From positions 1 through 22,200 of the forward strand of contig CAAFMG010000076.1 of assembly GCA_900763965.1 (NCBI GenBank): a DNA stretch of 22,200 bases. Reading direction: 5' to 3'. This stretch comes from an uncultured Oscillospiraceae bacterium (GTDB lineage: Bacteria > Bacillota > Clostridia > Oscillospirales > Oscillospiraceae). The position numbers were made by a program, and so were the translations under genes. The notes under the pieces were generated by a model, which saw only the letters and a list, made by a program, of their open reading frames with translations, was not told where the DNA came from and searched no databases. This document shows, one piece after another, positions 1-9,500 of this stretch. How positions within the stretch are numbered: the first letter of the stretch is position 1; each line of letters starts with the position of its first letter.

Positions 1-173
1 TTGAGCAGAACCGAATTGGCCCGGTAATGTAAAAATGTTGCAAAATGTACCATGTTTCGACATTGTACCTCCGAATTTCATTTGCAAATGTTTGGTATTG
101 CATTGTCGGCGCTTTGCGCCGACGTTATTTCCCCATGGGGGAAATAACCGGGCGGCTGATAGCCGCCCCTACG
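1..173 (+). repeat. Interspersed three-hairpin intergenic repeat, copy 1
   Basis: This stretch matches the reverse complement of 16340-16511 over its whole length and may continue left of the window. It ends in three abutting perfect hairpins: 105-123 (8-bp stem GTCGGCGC/GCGCCGAC, loop TTT), 124-148 (11-bp stem GTTATTTCCCC/GGGGAAATAAC, loop ATG) and 150-168 (8-bp stem GGGCGGCT/AGCCGCCC, loop GAT). The short reading frames crossing it carry no recognisable protein. Bases 174-325 that follow hold no gene and no convincing promoter, only the leader and ribosome binding site (GGAGGA, 311-316) of the next gene. Whether the element acts as DNA or RNA cannot be told from this window. Confidence 0.85.
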
Positions 174-325
174 CAGACGGTGCCACCGAATTTCCGCCGC
201 AAAAATTTCGTTGCGTAAATGAAGTTTTAAAGGATACGCTCTACTATGGCTATCTCTGGGGGATGCCCTCCGGGGAGGTGTAAAAATTGACAATCAAACA
301 ATATTATTAAGGAGGACAGTGGAAA

Positions 326-886
326 ATGACGTTAAAGGAAATGAAGATCAAGGTGCTGGGGCTCATCGAAGAACTGAACCCCTTAAGCGAATATCTCACC
401 GATGACCCGGATATTTCTGCCAAGATCAATGATGTGATCAACCAGATTCTCTTTGAAATTTCCCGGTTCAAGAAGATCCCCAAGTTCTGCCAGCTGGAGG
501 TTCAGGCGGGGGATCTGGTGGAATTTTCGGACATTGAGCGGGTCTGCGGGTATGAGATTTACCAAATTGACCTGATCACCGGGGTGCGGTATGTGCCCAA
601 GGCCAACGGCACCCTTTTGCGGATGCTGGACAGCGGCACGGCGGAGATCGACTGCTTTGTGTACCCGGAGCGGATTACCGAGAAAACCTCCGACAGCTAC
701 GAATTTGACATTTCCAGCGATGCACTGGAAATCATGCCCTACGGGGTGGCGGGGGATCTTCTCAAGTCGGATGTGTCCACCAACTACGGACAAATCTACT
801 CCCAGCGGTACAACGACCTGCTCAGCCGGATGGATCACCGCTACCAGATGCCCAGCATGGTGATCGAAGGGGGCGTGGCGCTGTGA
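326..886 (+). CDS. Phage head-tail adaptor-like protein
   Basis: This 186-residue acidic protein has a helical N-terminal half (residues 1-50, amphipathic, with a pattern like phage connector subunits) followed by a short beta-rich section and a C-terminal helix. It starts at an ATG nine bases after a GGAGGA ribosome binding site. Its size and its place before the plug-like gene fit the tail accessory factor that extends the portal in short-tailed phages (P22 gp4 is of similar size). This is inferred from position, length and general shape; I see no diagnostic motif. The stop overlaps the GTG start of the next gene by 4 bases, which points to translational coupling. An alternative is another small structural protein of the neck. 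Confidence 0.6.
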   Translation: MTLKEMKIKVLGLIEELNPLSEYLTDDPDISAKINDVINQILFEISRFKKIPKFCQLEVQAGDLVEFSDIERVCGYEIYQIDLITGVRYVPKANGTLLRMLDSGTAEIDCFVYPERITEKTSDSYEFDISSDALEIMPYGVAGDLLKSDVSTNYGQIYSQRYNDLLSRMDHRYQMPSMVIEGGVAL

Positions 887-2553
887 GCGGACTGGTGATG
901 CGCCGGTATGCCGGCTTCCGGGGGGTGGATCTCCGGGGAGACGAGGCGGCCCTGTCCCGGAGTCCCGACAGCGAAAATCTCTGGAAGGACTACCGACAGA
1001 GCGATGCCATCCGCACCCGGCCCAGCCTGGAGCCGGTGGACAGCTTCCCAGAGGCGGTGTACGGCATCTTCTTTTACACCGTAGGCGGACAAGAGCTGTG
1101 CATTGTCCACGCAGGAAACACCCTCTACCGTCTGGCAGAGGGCCGCCGGGAGGTGCTGTATGAAGGGGTTTCCCCCTGCCGCAGCCAGGGCTTTGTCTAT
1201 GGGGATGTGTGGTATTTTAAGGACGGAACCCATTATCTTTGCTATGACGGCAAGGCGGCGGGGCCTGTAACCGGCTTCGTCCCCACCACCAGCATTGGCA
1301 GAAAGCCCACAGGTGGGGGGACGGCTCTGGGGGACGTGAACCTCCTCTCCCCCTTCCGAAAAAACGGCTTTCTGGCAGACGGCAAGGCAGTGACCTTCCA
1401 CTTAGACAGCCGGGACATTGACACGGTGACGGCGGTGGAAGTGAACGGCGTGGCGGTTTCCGACTACACGGTGGACACCGCCGCCGGGACGGTGACTTTT
1501 TCTGCGGCTCCCTCTGCGCCCCTGACCGACGGACAGGACAATGTGGTGATCACCTACAAAAAGGAAGTCCCCGGCTATGCCCACCGGATCTTAAAATGCA
1601 CCCTGCTGACCCTCTTTGACAACCGGGTGTTCTTCGGCGGCAACCCGGAGTATCCCAATATGCTCTGGCACAGCAGCCTCAACGATCCCACCTATTGCAG
1701 CGACTTAGACTACTACAACGAGGGCCTGGACACCGCCCGGATCCGGGGAATGGTGGCGGGCAACAACGCTCTGTGGGTTTTCCGGGAGCCATCCCAGGCA
1801 AACACCACGGTATTCTACCACACCCCCACCCTGGATGCCCAGTACGGCAAAATCTATCCTGCCAGCCACGCCAGCATTTCCACCGGCTGCGTGGGGGCGG
1901 CTACCAACTTTGGGGACGACATCGTATTTTTCAGCCCCCGGGGCATGGAGGGCATCTCCGGGGACATCGGCTCCCAGCAGGTCATCGCCCACCGCTCCAG
2001 CATGGTGGACAGCCGCCTGACGGCCATGGAAGGCTACGACAGGATGCTCCTTGCCCAGTGGGAGGGGTATCTGCTGGTATTTTTGGGCAGCCGGGTGTTT
2101 CTGGCAGATTCCCGGTCGGCCTTTTCCCACAACGATCACTGGGAATACGACTGGTTTTGTTGGAATTTGTCGAAAACGGTCGAAAGCGTCTGCGTCCACA
2201 AGGGGGTATTGTATGTGGGCACGGCCCAGGGGCTTTTCACACTTACCGGCTCCGGCCCGGTGGAAAGCTGGTGGGTCACTGCCAAGGACACCTTCGGGGC
2301 CCCTGCCATGCAGAAAACCACCAACAAGCGAGGGTGCGTTGCCGAGGGTACCGGGGATGTGACGGTGTACGCCAAAACGGAAAACAGCGCCTTTGCCCCG
2401 GTGGGGGAATTCGAGAGGGTGGAGGACTATTTTGTATGCCGGGTAAAACGGAAGAAATTCAAGGATTTACAGCTGAAATTCCACTCTTTTACCCGATTTT
2501 CCCTGGAAGGGGTAACCATGGAAGCCTACACAGGCGGTTATATCAAGAGGTGA
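883..2553 (+). CDS. Phage portal-plug / DNA-stabilisation-like structural protein
   Basis: This 556-residue protein is rich in beta strands, Gly, Tyr and Trp, with repeating strand-turn units across its length, as in beta-propeller-like phage neck proteins. A section near residues 185-230 looks like a small beta-sandwich insert. The segment NRVFFGGNPEYPNMLWHS (near residue 250) and the following Asp/Tyr-rich section are typical of phage proteins of this kind. By gene order it would correspond to P22 gp10, the protein that closes the portal channel and holds packaged DNA; that role is inferred. The GTG start at 883 overlaps the upstream stop by 4 bases; an in-frame ATG at 898 is the alternative start. 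The protein is expected to be part of the virion neck. Confidence 0.65.
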   Translation: MSGLVMRRYAGFRGVDLRGDEAALSRSPDSENLWKDYRQSDAIRTRPSLEPVDSFPEAVYGIFFYTVGGQELCIVHAGNTLYRLAEGRREVLYEGVSPCRSQGFVYGDVWYFKDGTHYLCYDGKAAGPVTGFVPTTSIGRKPTGGGTALGDVNLLSPFRKNGFLADGKAVTFHLDSRDIDTVTAVEVNGVAVSDYTVDTAAGTVTFSAAPSAPLTDGQDNVVITYKKEVPGYAHRILKCTLLTLFDNRVFFGGNPEYPNMLWHSSLNDPTYCSDLDYYNEGLDTARIRGMVAGNNALWVFREPSQANTTVFYHTPTLDAQYGKIYPASHASISTGCVGAATNFGDDIVFFSPRGMEGISGDIGSQQVIAHRSSMVDSRLTAMEGYDRMLLAQWEGYLLVFLGSRVFLADSRSAFSHNDHWEYDWFCWNLSKTVESVCVHKGVLYVGTAQGLFTLTGSGPVESWWVTAKDTFGAPAMQKTTNKRGCVAEGTGDVTVYAKTENSAFAPVGEFERVEDYFVCRVKRKKFKDLQLKFHSFTRFSLEGVTMEAYTGGYIKR

Positions 2554-2557
2554 TGGT

Positions 2558-3586
2558 ATGGACATAGAACAGCTGGCCCAGGAGCGGTATGAGCAGGTTG
2601 AAAAGGACAAAAACGCGGCTCTCAAGGAAAATGAACAGCTCTATGGGCAGATCAAGCAGGACACGGACAAGTACTACACCGCCCAGGTGGACGCTGCCAA
2701 GCAGTGGGCGGACAAGCAAACGGAAATTCAGAATCAGCAGAACGCCTTGACCCAGGAGAAGCTCCAGCAGCAAAAGGACAAGGCCCAGGAGGGCTACCAA
2801 AAAGAGCAGCAGGGGGCCTACATCGACTGGCAGAAGCAGAGCGACCGCCATGGGGTACAGGCCGAACAGGCGGCGGCGGGGGGTGTGCAGAACTCCGGCT
2901 TTGCCGAATCCACCCTGGCAGGCTACTACAACACCTATCAAAACCGGGTAGCCACCGCCCGGCAGACCTACCAGGATGCGGTTTTCGCCTACGACAACGC
3001 CATGAAGGAAGCGGCCCTGCGCAACAGTGCAGCCCTGGCGGAGATCGCCTACAAGACCTTGCAGACAAGTCTCAGCCTGAGCTTGCAGATGTTCCAGTAC
3101 AAGAACCAGATGGCCATTCAGCAGGCCGAAAAGAAACAACAGTTGGATGCTCTGTACTATGACCGCTTCAACAATGTGCCCAACCAGGTTTGGAACGAGA
3201 AGCGTATGTATGACCTGATCGCCGCTTCCGGCGGTGGGGGCGGCGGGGGCTACCATGGGCCGAACACCACCCGCAGAGATCGGGCCAAAAAGCAGGCGCA
3301 GATTTTGAAGGAGCAGGAACAGAATGGCGGAGGTAATACACCGTCAACAGGAAAGACTTCTTCCGATGACGATGTCAAGATTGTGTCTGCTAACAATTCT
3401 CCCTATTCGGAAAAAGCGCTTGTAGATATGGTAAACAAAGGGCAGGCTACTGCAACTTTCGACGGGCCGAATAGATTCGTTGTTACACCGAATCCGCATG
3501 GTGTAAATGCCACTGCTGCCCAGGCTGGTGCCGCAATCCGCAAAAACACACCGTACCGTTTTACCGGGATTAAGGGAAAGTTTTGA
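2558..3586 (+). CDS. Phage coiled-coil ejection / internal virion protein
   Basis: This 342-residue protein starts four bases after the upstream stop, at an ATG preceded by AGAGGTGATGG. Residues 1-110 are a Gln/Lys/Glu-rich coiled coil. Residues about 105-200 hold a helical section (GGVQNSGFAESTL, then YQNRVATARQTYQ) of a type found in internal proteins of short-tailed phages of Clostridia. Residues 227-233 are a run of glycines, after which DNA composition falls from about 60% to about 47% GC and the last roughly 90 residues look like a separate small domain. It probably is packaged in the head and ejected with DNA, together with the giant protein downstream; that is inference from position and helical character. 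The Gly run is a likely domain hinge and recombination point. Confidence 0.6.
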   Translation: MDIEQLAQERYEQVEKDKNAALKENEQLYGQIKQDTDKYYTAQVDAAKQWADKQTEIQNQQNALTQEKLQQQKDKAQEGYQKEQQGAYIDWQKQSDRHGVQAEQAAAGGVQNSGFAESTLAGYYNTYQNRVATARQTYQDAVFAYDNAMKEAALRNSAALAEIAYKTLQTSLSLSLQMFQYKNQMAIQQAEKKQQLDALYYDRFNNVPNQVWNEKRMYDLIAASGGGGGGGYHGPNTTRRDRAKKQAQILKEQEQNGGGNTPSTGKTSSDDDVKIVSANNSPYSEKALVDMVNKGQATATFDGPNRFVVTPNPHGVNATAAQAGAAIRKNTPYRFTGIKGKF

Positions 3587-3598
3587 TAGAGGACTTTT

Positions 3599-6500
3599 AT
3601 GAAAAGAAGCGAACTCGAAAGTGTTTTGAAAGCGCAGGTGCGCAACTCTCCGGTAAAAAATACTGATCTTGCCCCTGCTATTAAGGCCCCCACTGGAAAC
3701 AATTCCAGCGGAGGCCTTGCGCCGCTTCCTTCGGCATCTTCCCCGATTGCACCGGAACCGACTTGGTTCAATTCCGCTGCAATTAGTAATTTCTCAAACA
3801 ATAAAATGGCTACGGCTTTGGAAACTCAGAACGATCTGCTTCTCAGTTTTGAGTCTGGGGCTGTCGGAGTGCCAGATGGTCTCCAGAAAGGAATAGCAGG
3901 TATCCTCGGCTTGGAGGTCAAAGATCGTTATGATGAGCGAAAAATCGCCTACTATCTGGAGCCCTTCATGCCTTTTATTGCCGACCATAACTTTTCAACC
4001 CTTCTGGCAGGTCTTTATCGGACTTACAAGCGGCCTTCCTATGAAGAAGCCGAAAAAGCTAAGCGAGAGTATTCTGTGCTGGGCGACAAAAGCCGTGGTT
4101 TGATCAAATCCGGAGGTCAAATGACAGGCGAAATGCTTCTTGCCAATGTTGGCATTCCTCGGACGGCCACGCTTGCTTTGAGCTCTTTGGGCGGTGAAAT
4201 GGAAAGTGCACTGGCGCAGGGTGCAACACGAAAGGAAGCTCTTGTCAGCGGAACCATCTCTGCTGCCGGTGAGGTGCTTTCTGAAAAGATGTTCGATGTT
4301 GTGCCCTTTGAAGGAAAAGCTCTTTTTGAAGGCTTGTCTGACAAGGCGGTTCGGGGAATCAAAAACAGCGTGGTGGCTTCCCTGGCCAAGATCGGCATTG
4401 ATGCCGTTTCGGAAGGCTCTGAGGAAATTGTTTCCTCGCTGGTCTCCCGGCTGGGGCAGAAGCTGACCTATGAAAGCGACAAATCCTTAAAGGAAATGTT
4501 TGCATCCAAGGAAGCCTTGCAGGATTATGTGGACAGCTTTATCGGCGGTGCTGTCATGGGCAGCGTGTTCAGCTCGGCAAACGCCATCAACGCCAAGGCG
4601 CACGGTGTCGATTTCGGCACAGGTATGACCAAGACAGAACGCCAAGTTGTGGATTCCATCTACAAAAATACGTTGGACAATGCCGATCACAAGCTGAGCG
4701 GCAAGGAGAAGTCCAAAATCTATACGGATATTCAAGCGGACATGGCCCAGGGCAACATCAGCATTGAATATCTGCAAAAGGTTCTTTCCCCGGAGCTGGA
4801 CAACAAGTACCGTTCCATGATCCAGGAGCAGAACAACCTGATCAACGAGTACAATACCATTGTTGAACAGGGCGTTTCCAACGATCCGCACGATCCGAAA
4901 CGTCAGCGTGCCTTTGAGATCCAGGACATTTTGGAGAAAACCAATCATCTGGTGGTGGAGGCCCGGAACAATCTTCTGACGGAAACCGCCCGGAAGGTGC
5001 GGGGCACGCAGCTGGAAGAATCCTATCGGGAGGCGGTACGGTCTGGCCGGAAATTCGAGTTTGACAGCAGCCGGTACAGCGGTAAGGCCCTGGAATTCTA
5101 CCAGCACGTCCAAGACAGCGGGATCGTGAACGACACCAATGCTTCCCACAAGACGGTGGACTTCCTGGCCCGGCTGGTGGAGGACGGACTGGACATCCGC
5201 ATTGCCGATGCCGACACCATGCGCCAGCTCTCCGGCATGGAAAATGCCCCCAACGGTATCAAGGCCAATGGGAGCATCTATCTGAACTGGCAGAGCGGCA
5301 AGCTCAATGAGGTGATCACCGGCCATGAGCTGACCCACTTCCTGCAAGGGGCGGACAGCTACCAGGCCCTGCGGGATACAGTGATTGACTACGCCAAGGC
5401 GAACGGTATCTATGATGAGCGCATGGAAGGTATCCGCTCCGTCTACGGCGAGGGAACGGATTATGACGGAGAACTGGTGGCGGATCTGGTGGGCGAAAAG
5501 CTTTTCAGCGACCCGGACTTTGTGCATACCCTTGCCACCCGGAACAAGCCCCTGGCGCAAAAGATCTATGACGGCATCAAGCACCTGTGCAAGATGGCCT
5601 TCGGCACGCCCCAGGAGCGGCAGCTGGAAAAAATGCGCACGCAGTTTTTGGAAGCATACCGGGATGGGTTGAAGGCGGATTCCTCCGGGGATGGCGGGGG
5701 GATGGAGTTTAGCCGCTCCAAAAAGAAAAAGGAATACGACACGACAAAACTGCACTGGGCAATCGAAGAACACCTTATCACCGAAAATGACCAATCGGCA
5801 TTCTGGACACAGCTTGCAAATATCAACAAATTAGGGTATTATAATTATAAGACCGAGAGCGGCGAATACATGATTCGGGGCGACAGCGCTTTTATGTTCA
5901 CAGACGGCGACTTCAAAGCGCCAACTTTGAGCAGCGTTGTTCAGTTCACCGAATCTGATCCTGCAGAGCGTCATCACATTATGGAGGATTTTTCTTATGC
6001 CTACCGAAAATATGGATCGATACAAGAAGCGGTATCAATGGTCGAAGCTGTGTTCGGAGAAGAATCTGTCCGGTTCAGACAGGGTAGCTATGATGGAAAC
6101 AATCGCAGCGGGAACGGACGACGAGGACAAGGAGCTGATCGCAACGCATCTTATCAAAGAGATTCTGTCGGGAAAGTACGACAAGAAGTGAATAACAGAG
6201 CCGTTGACGTGGATGCCGACGGCTCTTATTCTTTCCCCAGGGTGGATGCTGACGGCAAAGCGGAGTATTCTTTGGATCCGGCAGAAAGTCTGGAATCCCG
6301 GCTTGAACGGTATCGGGAAGATCCCAAATTCATGGAAGGTGTGGAGAACCACCATAACGCACGAGCTGCGGAGGATGCCCGCAGGAACAATGCTGACACA
6401 AACGTCAGCACAGACACTGTGCCTTTGGAACGGTTTACCGAAAACAAGAACTATCGTGCGGGCCTGAAGAAAGTCTATGAGTATATTTCTGAAACCGGGA

Positions 6501-9500
6501 ATATGGCCTGGGCTGTAAGGGAAGGACTTTCTGCTACAAAGAATCTCGGCGGTGCGCTGAGTAACCTTTTTAAGCACCATGGCGTTGATCCCACTGCGTT
6601 CTACTCTGATTACATGTCCATGGATTACTCCGGCTTTGCCAAAAAGTGGGAACCAAAGTTTTCGGGGGAAGATTTCAACACTGTAATGCAGTATTCTCAC
6701 CGGGCCCCTTACGGATCCGGCAGCTCCGTGGTTGATCGGATCAAGGAATCGGCTTATGTCGTTCCCTATGCTCAGCTGGATTCTGCCAGAAGGGCAAAGG
6801 TCAATGATACCTTCCGTGATATCATTCACGACCTCTGGATGGAGGCAGAATATGAGGCATCCGGCCCGATGCTGGATAATCCCAAATTTGAGAATCCCGA
6901 GAAGGCCGCATCGTTCTTTTATGAAATCCTGGAACACGATGCCGAGTATGCCCGGTACTACTACGATGTGTATCTGGAATCCGGCAAGAATACTGCCAAC
7001 ATGGAGTTTTCCGGCGGGGCTGACAGCAATATTCTCAATCAGTTCTTTGGTGCGATCCGGTCTGCTGGCCGACAAATGTATGTTCTGAACGGTATGAAGG
7101 AACGGGGGTTCCGTGCCCCGGAAGCACATCGGACTTCAGACATTGCCCCAATCCGGAGCGATATTTCCGCCCAGGGTGACGGTGCTCTGAATAGGGTCCC
7201 TTCTGTCACAGAGGATATTGCCCCGATCCGAAAGGACATTCCTGTGCGGCCGCCTTCTGGGGCAGAACCTGGCAGCACCTCCCATCAGACGGATGTTCCC
7301 ATTGCACCTGCGCCCGATGTGGCCAAAGTGGGACATATCGCTCCTGGCCCGGCTTCGGCTCAGGCGGACACGGCAAGTCCTGTGTCGGAGGAAAGGGCGA
7401 AAATCCGGCAGACGGTGGAGCGGATCCGGGGAAGTGAGCCCAACGATGCAAACGCAAAGCCAAAGTCAGAGCGTGAACAGTTTGCTCGGGATAAATTCTA
7501 TGACAGCATCCCGGCGGATGTTCGGGAAAAGACCGGAAAAAGGTGGGATGCTGTGAAGAAGGCGACGGATGCCGCCCTTGACTTTGTTCTTACCGATTCT
7601 TACGGTGGCAGACCTGTGAACGATATCTTCACCGAAGTTCGTGAGGCTGGTATTGGCGACGAGTTTGATTCCTATCTGCTGCATTTGCTGAATGTGGATC
7701 ACATGACTTTGCAAAGCCGCTTCGGCATCGAGAATAAGCCTGTATGGAATATACCCACCACAGCGGAGATCTCCCGCCAGGAAGCTACCCGGTTGGAGGC
7801 GAAGTATCCACAGTTTGCCAAACTGCGGGAGGAGGTTTACCGCTATAATAATGCGCTCCGGGATGCCCTTGCAGAGGGCGGCGTAATCACTCAGGAAACC
7901 GCTGACCTCTGGGCAGAGCGTTACCCGCACTATGTCCCGGTTAAGCGTGCCGGTTTTGGTGATGAATCCAAAATCACGGATATGCTGGGATTTCTGCTGG
8001 AAAACCAGGATACCGCACTATCTCTGGATGAAGCCGGTAACTTTGTTACTGCGGCAGAAGCAACCGCACCCACAAAAGAATTTGTTGGAAGCGGCCGCCA
8101 GATCCTGCCCATTGGCGATACCATGGTCAGCAGAGCTTTTCAGACCTTCTGGTCTGTTGCTCTGAACGAGGCAAATACCGGCAAGGCATCCAAACCTGGA
8201 GATCTCGGCCCGGTTCGGAAGGATCTTCCCAAGATCAGCAATACTTCTCCTATATTCCCGGATGTGACCACGGCAATGCCTGAGCGGAACAGGACATACC
8301 AGCAGAGTTTGGAGATCAACGAAGAATTGGGCGATCTGGTGGAGCGGGATGCGCTGAAAGACTTTGAACCGACCATCCAGGAGCGCTTTGGCGAAGGCAG
8401 GAAAACCGCACTGACGCAGATTGAGGAATATGTCATTGACAACGGCTTTGTCTTTGAGAAGCTCTCCAAGAAGATCAGAGACAGATCTTTGGAGGCCAGC
8501 TGGAACAACATCCGCAATGCCAGAGCCAGAGCGGAGTATTTGATTGCCCACGGTGATGCCGAAAAGGGTGTCCGCTCCCTTATGGATATCGAAAAGCAGA
8601 TCCGCAAAACCGGCGCTGCCAATGACTTCAACAGCTACATGGCATACCGTGCCCAGGCGGACGGCCTGACCATCAAGCAGCGCACCGCCCTTTTTGACAA
8701 CTTCTCTTTCGCTCAGAATGTATCCGCATCGGACGCACAGGCCCGTGTGGCGGCACTGGAAACCATTCATCCGGAGTTCCGGGCACTGGCTGCTGACATT
8801 GATACCTATGTTGCCAATGTGCAAAACCTTCTGGTGGAAAACCACGTCATTGACCAGGGAACCTTGGATCTGTGGCATGAGCTGCTGCCGACTTATGTGC
8901 CGGTGCAGACCACGGATGCCGGTATTGCCTCCATCACGGATTCCCTGGCTGACTGGACGGGCAAGGTGGAGCGGGCGGTATCTACAAACAGTTTTGCACA
9001 AAAGCTGGAAGGCGTTCTGAAAACCGGAAAGGATGGAACAGATCCCTTCAACTTCCGCAGATTCGTCAAGTCTCTGGAATACGGACGCATGAACGACTTT
9101 TCCACCACCCAGGATTACCGGTACCGATATTACGCTGACGGGAAAATGCGCACCATGGAAGTCACCCCGGAAATGTATGAGGCAATGAAAAAGAGCTCGG
9201 CGATCTGGGGAACGAGTATCAAGGGACTGAGCAGCTTTAGCGATGCACGGCGCAGGATCATCACCGAGTACAACCCCTATTTCCTGCTGAAAAACGCAGT
9301 GCGGGATATCCAGGATGTGATCATCAACTCCCAGCACGCAGTTCAGACCTACGGCTCTATCCCCAGGGCTATGACCGAATACTTCACCAAGGGTGCGCTG
9401 TATCAGGAGTACGCCAGAAACGGCGGTACGGCAAACAGCTACTTCCAGAGCGACAAAAAGAAGCTGGATTTGGAGAAGCGTTCCAAGGCGGTACAGACCA

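Noticed and set aside
78..293. Small - strand frame in the first 300 bases
   Set aside because: It runs through the hairpin repeat and has no ribosome binding site or recognisable sequence.
1695..2567. 290-codon + strand frame overlapping the plug-like gene
   Set aside because: Pro/Arg/Gly/His-rich translation typical of an out-of-frame reading of GC-rich DNA; no ribosome binding site.
3226..3251. G-rich tract as a programmed frameshift or quadruplex switch
   Set aside because: The frame stays open through it and encodes a plausible Gly hinge. No meaningful product results from a shift.
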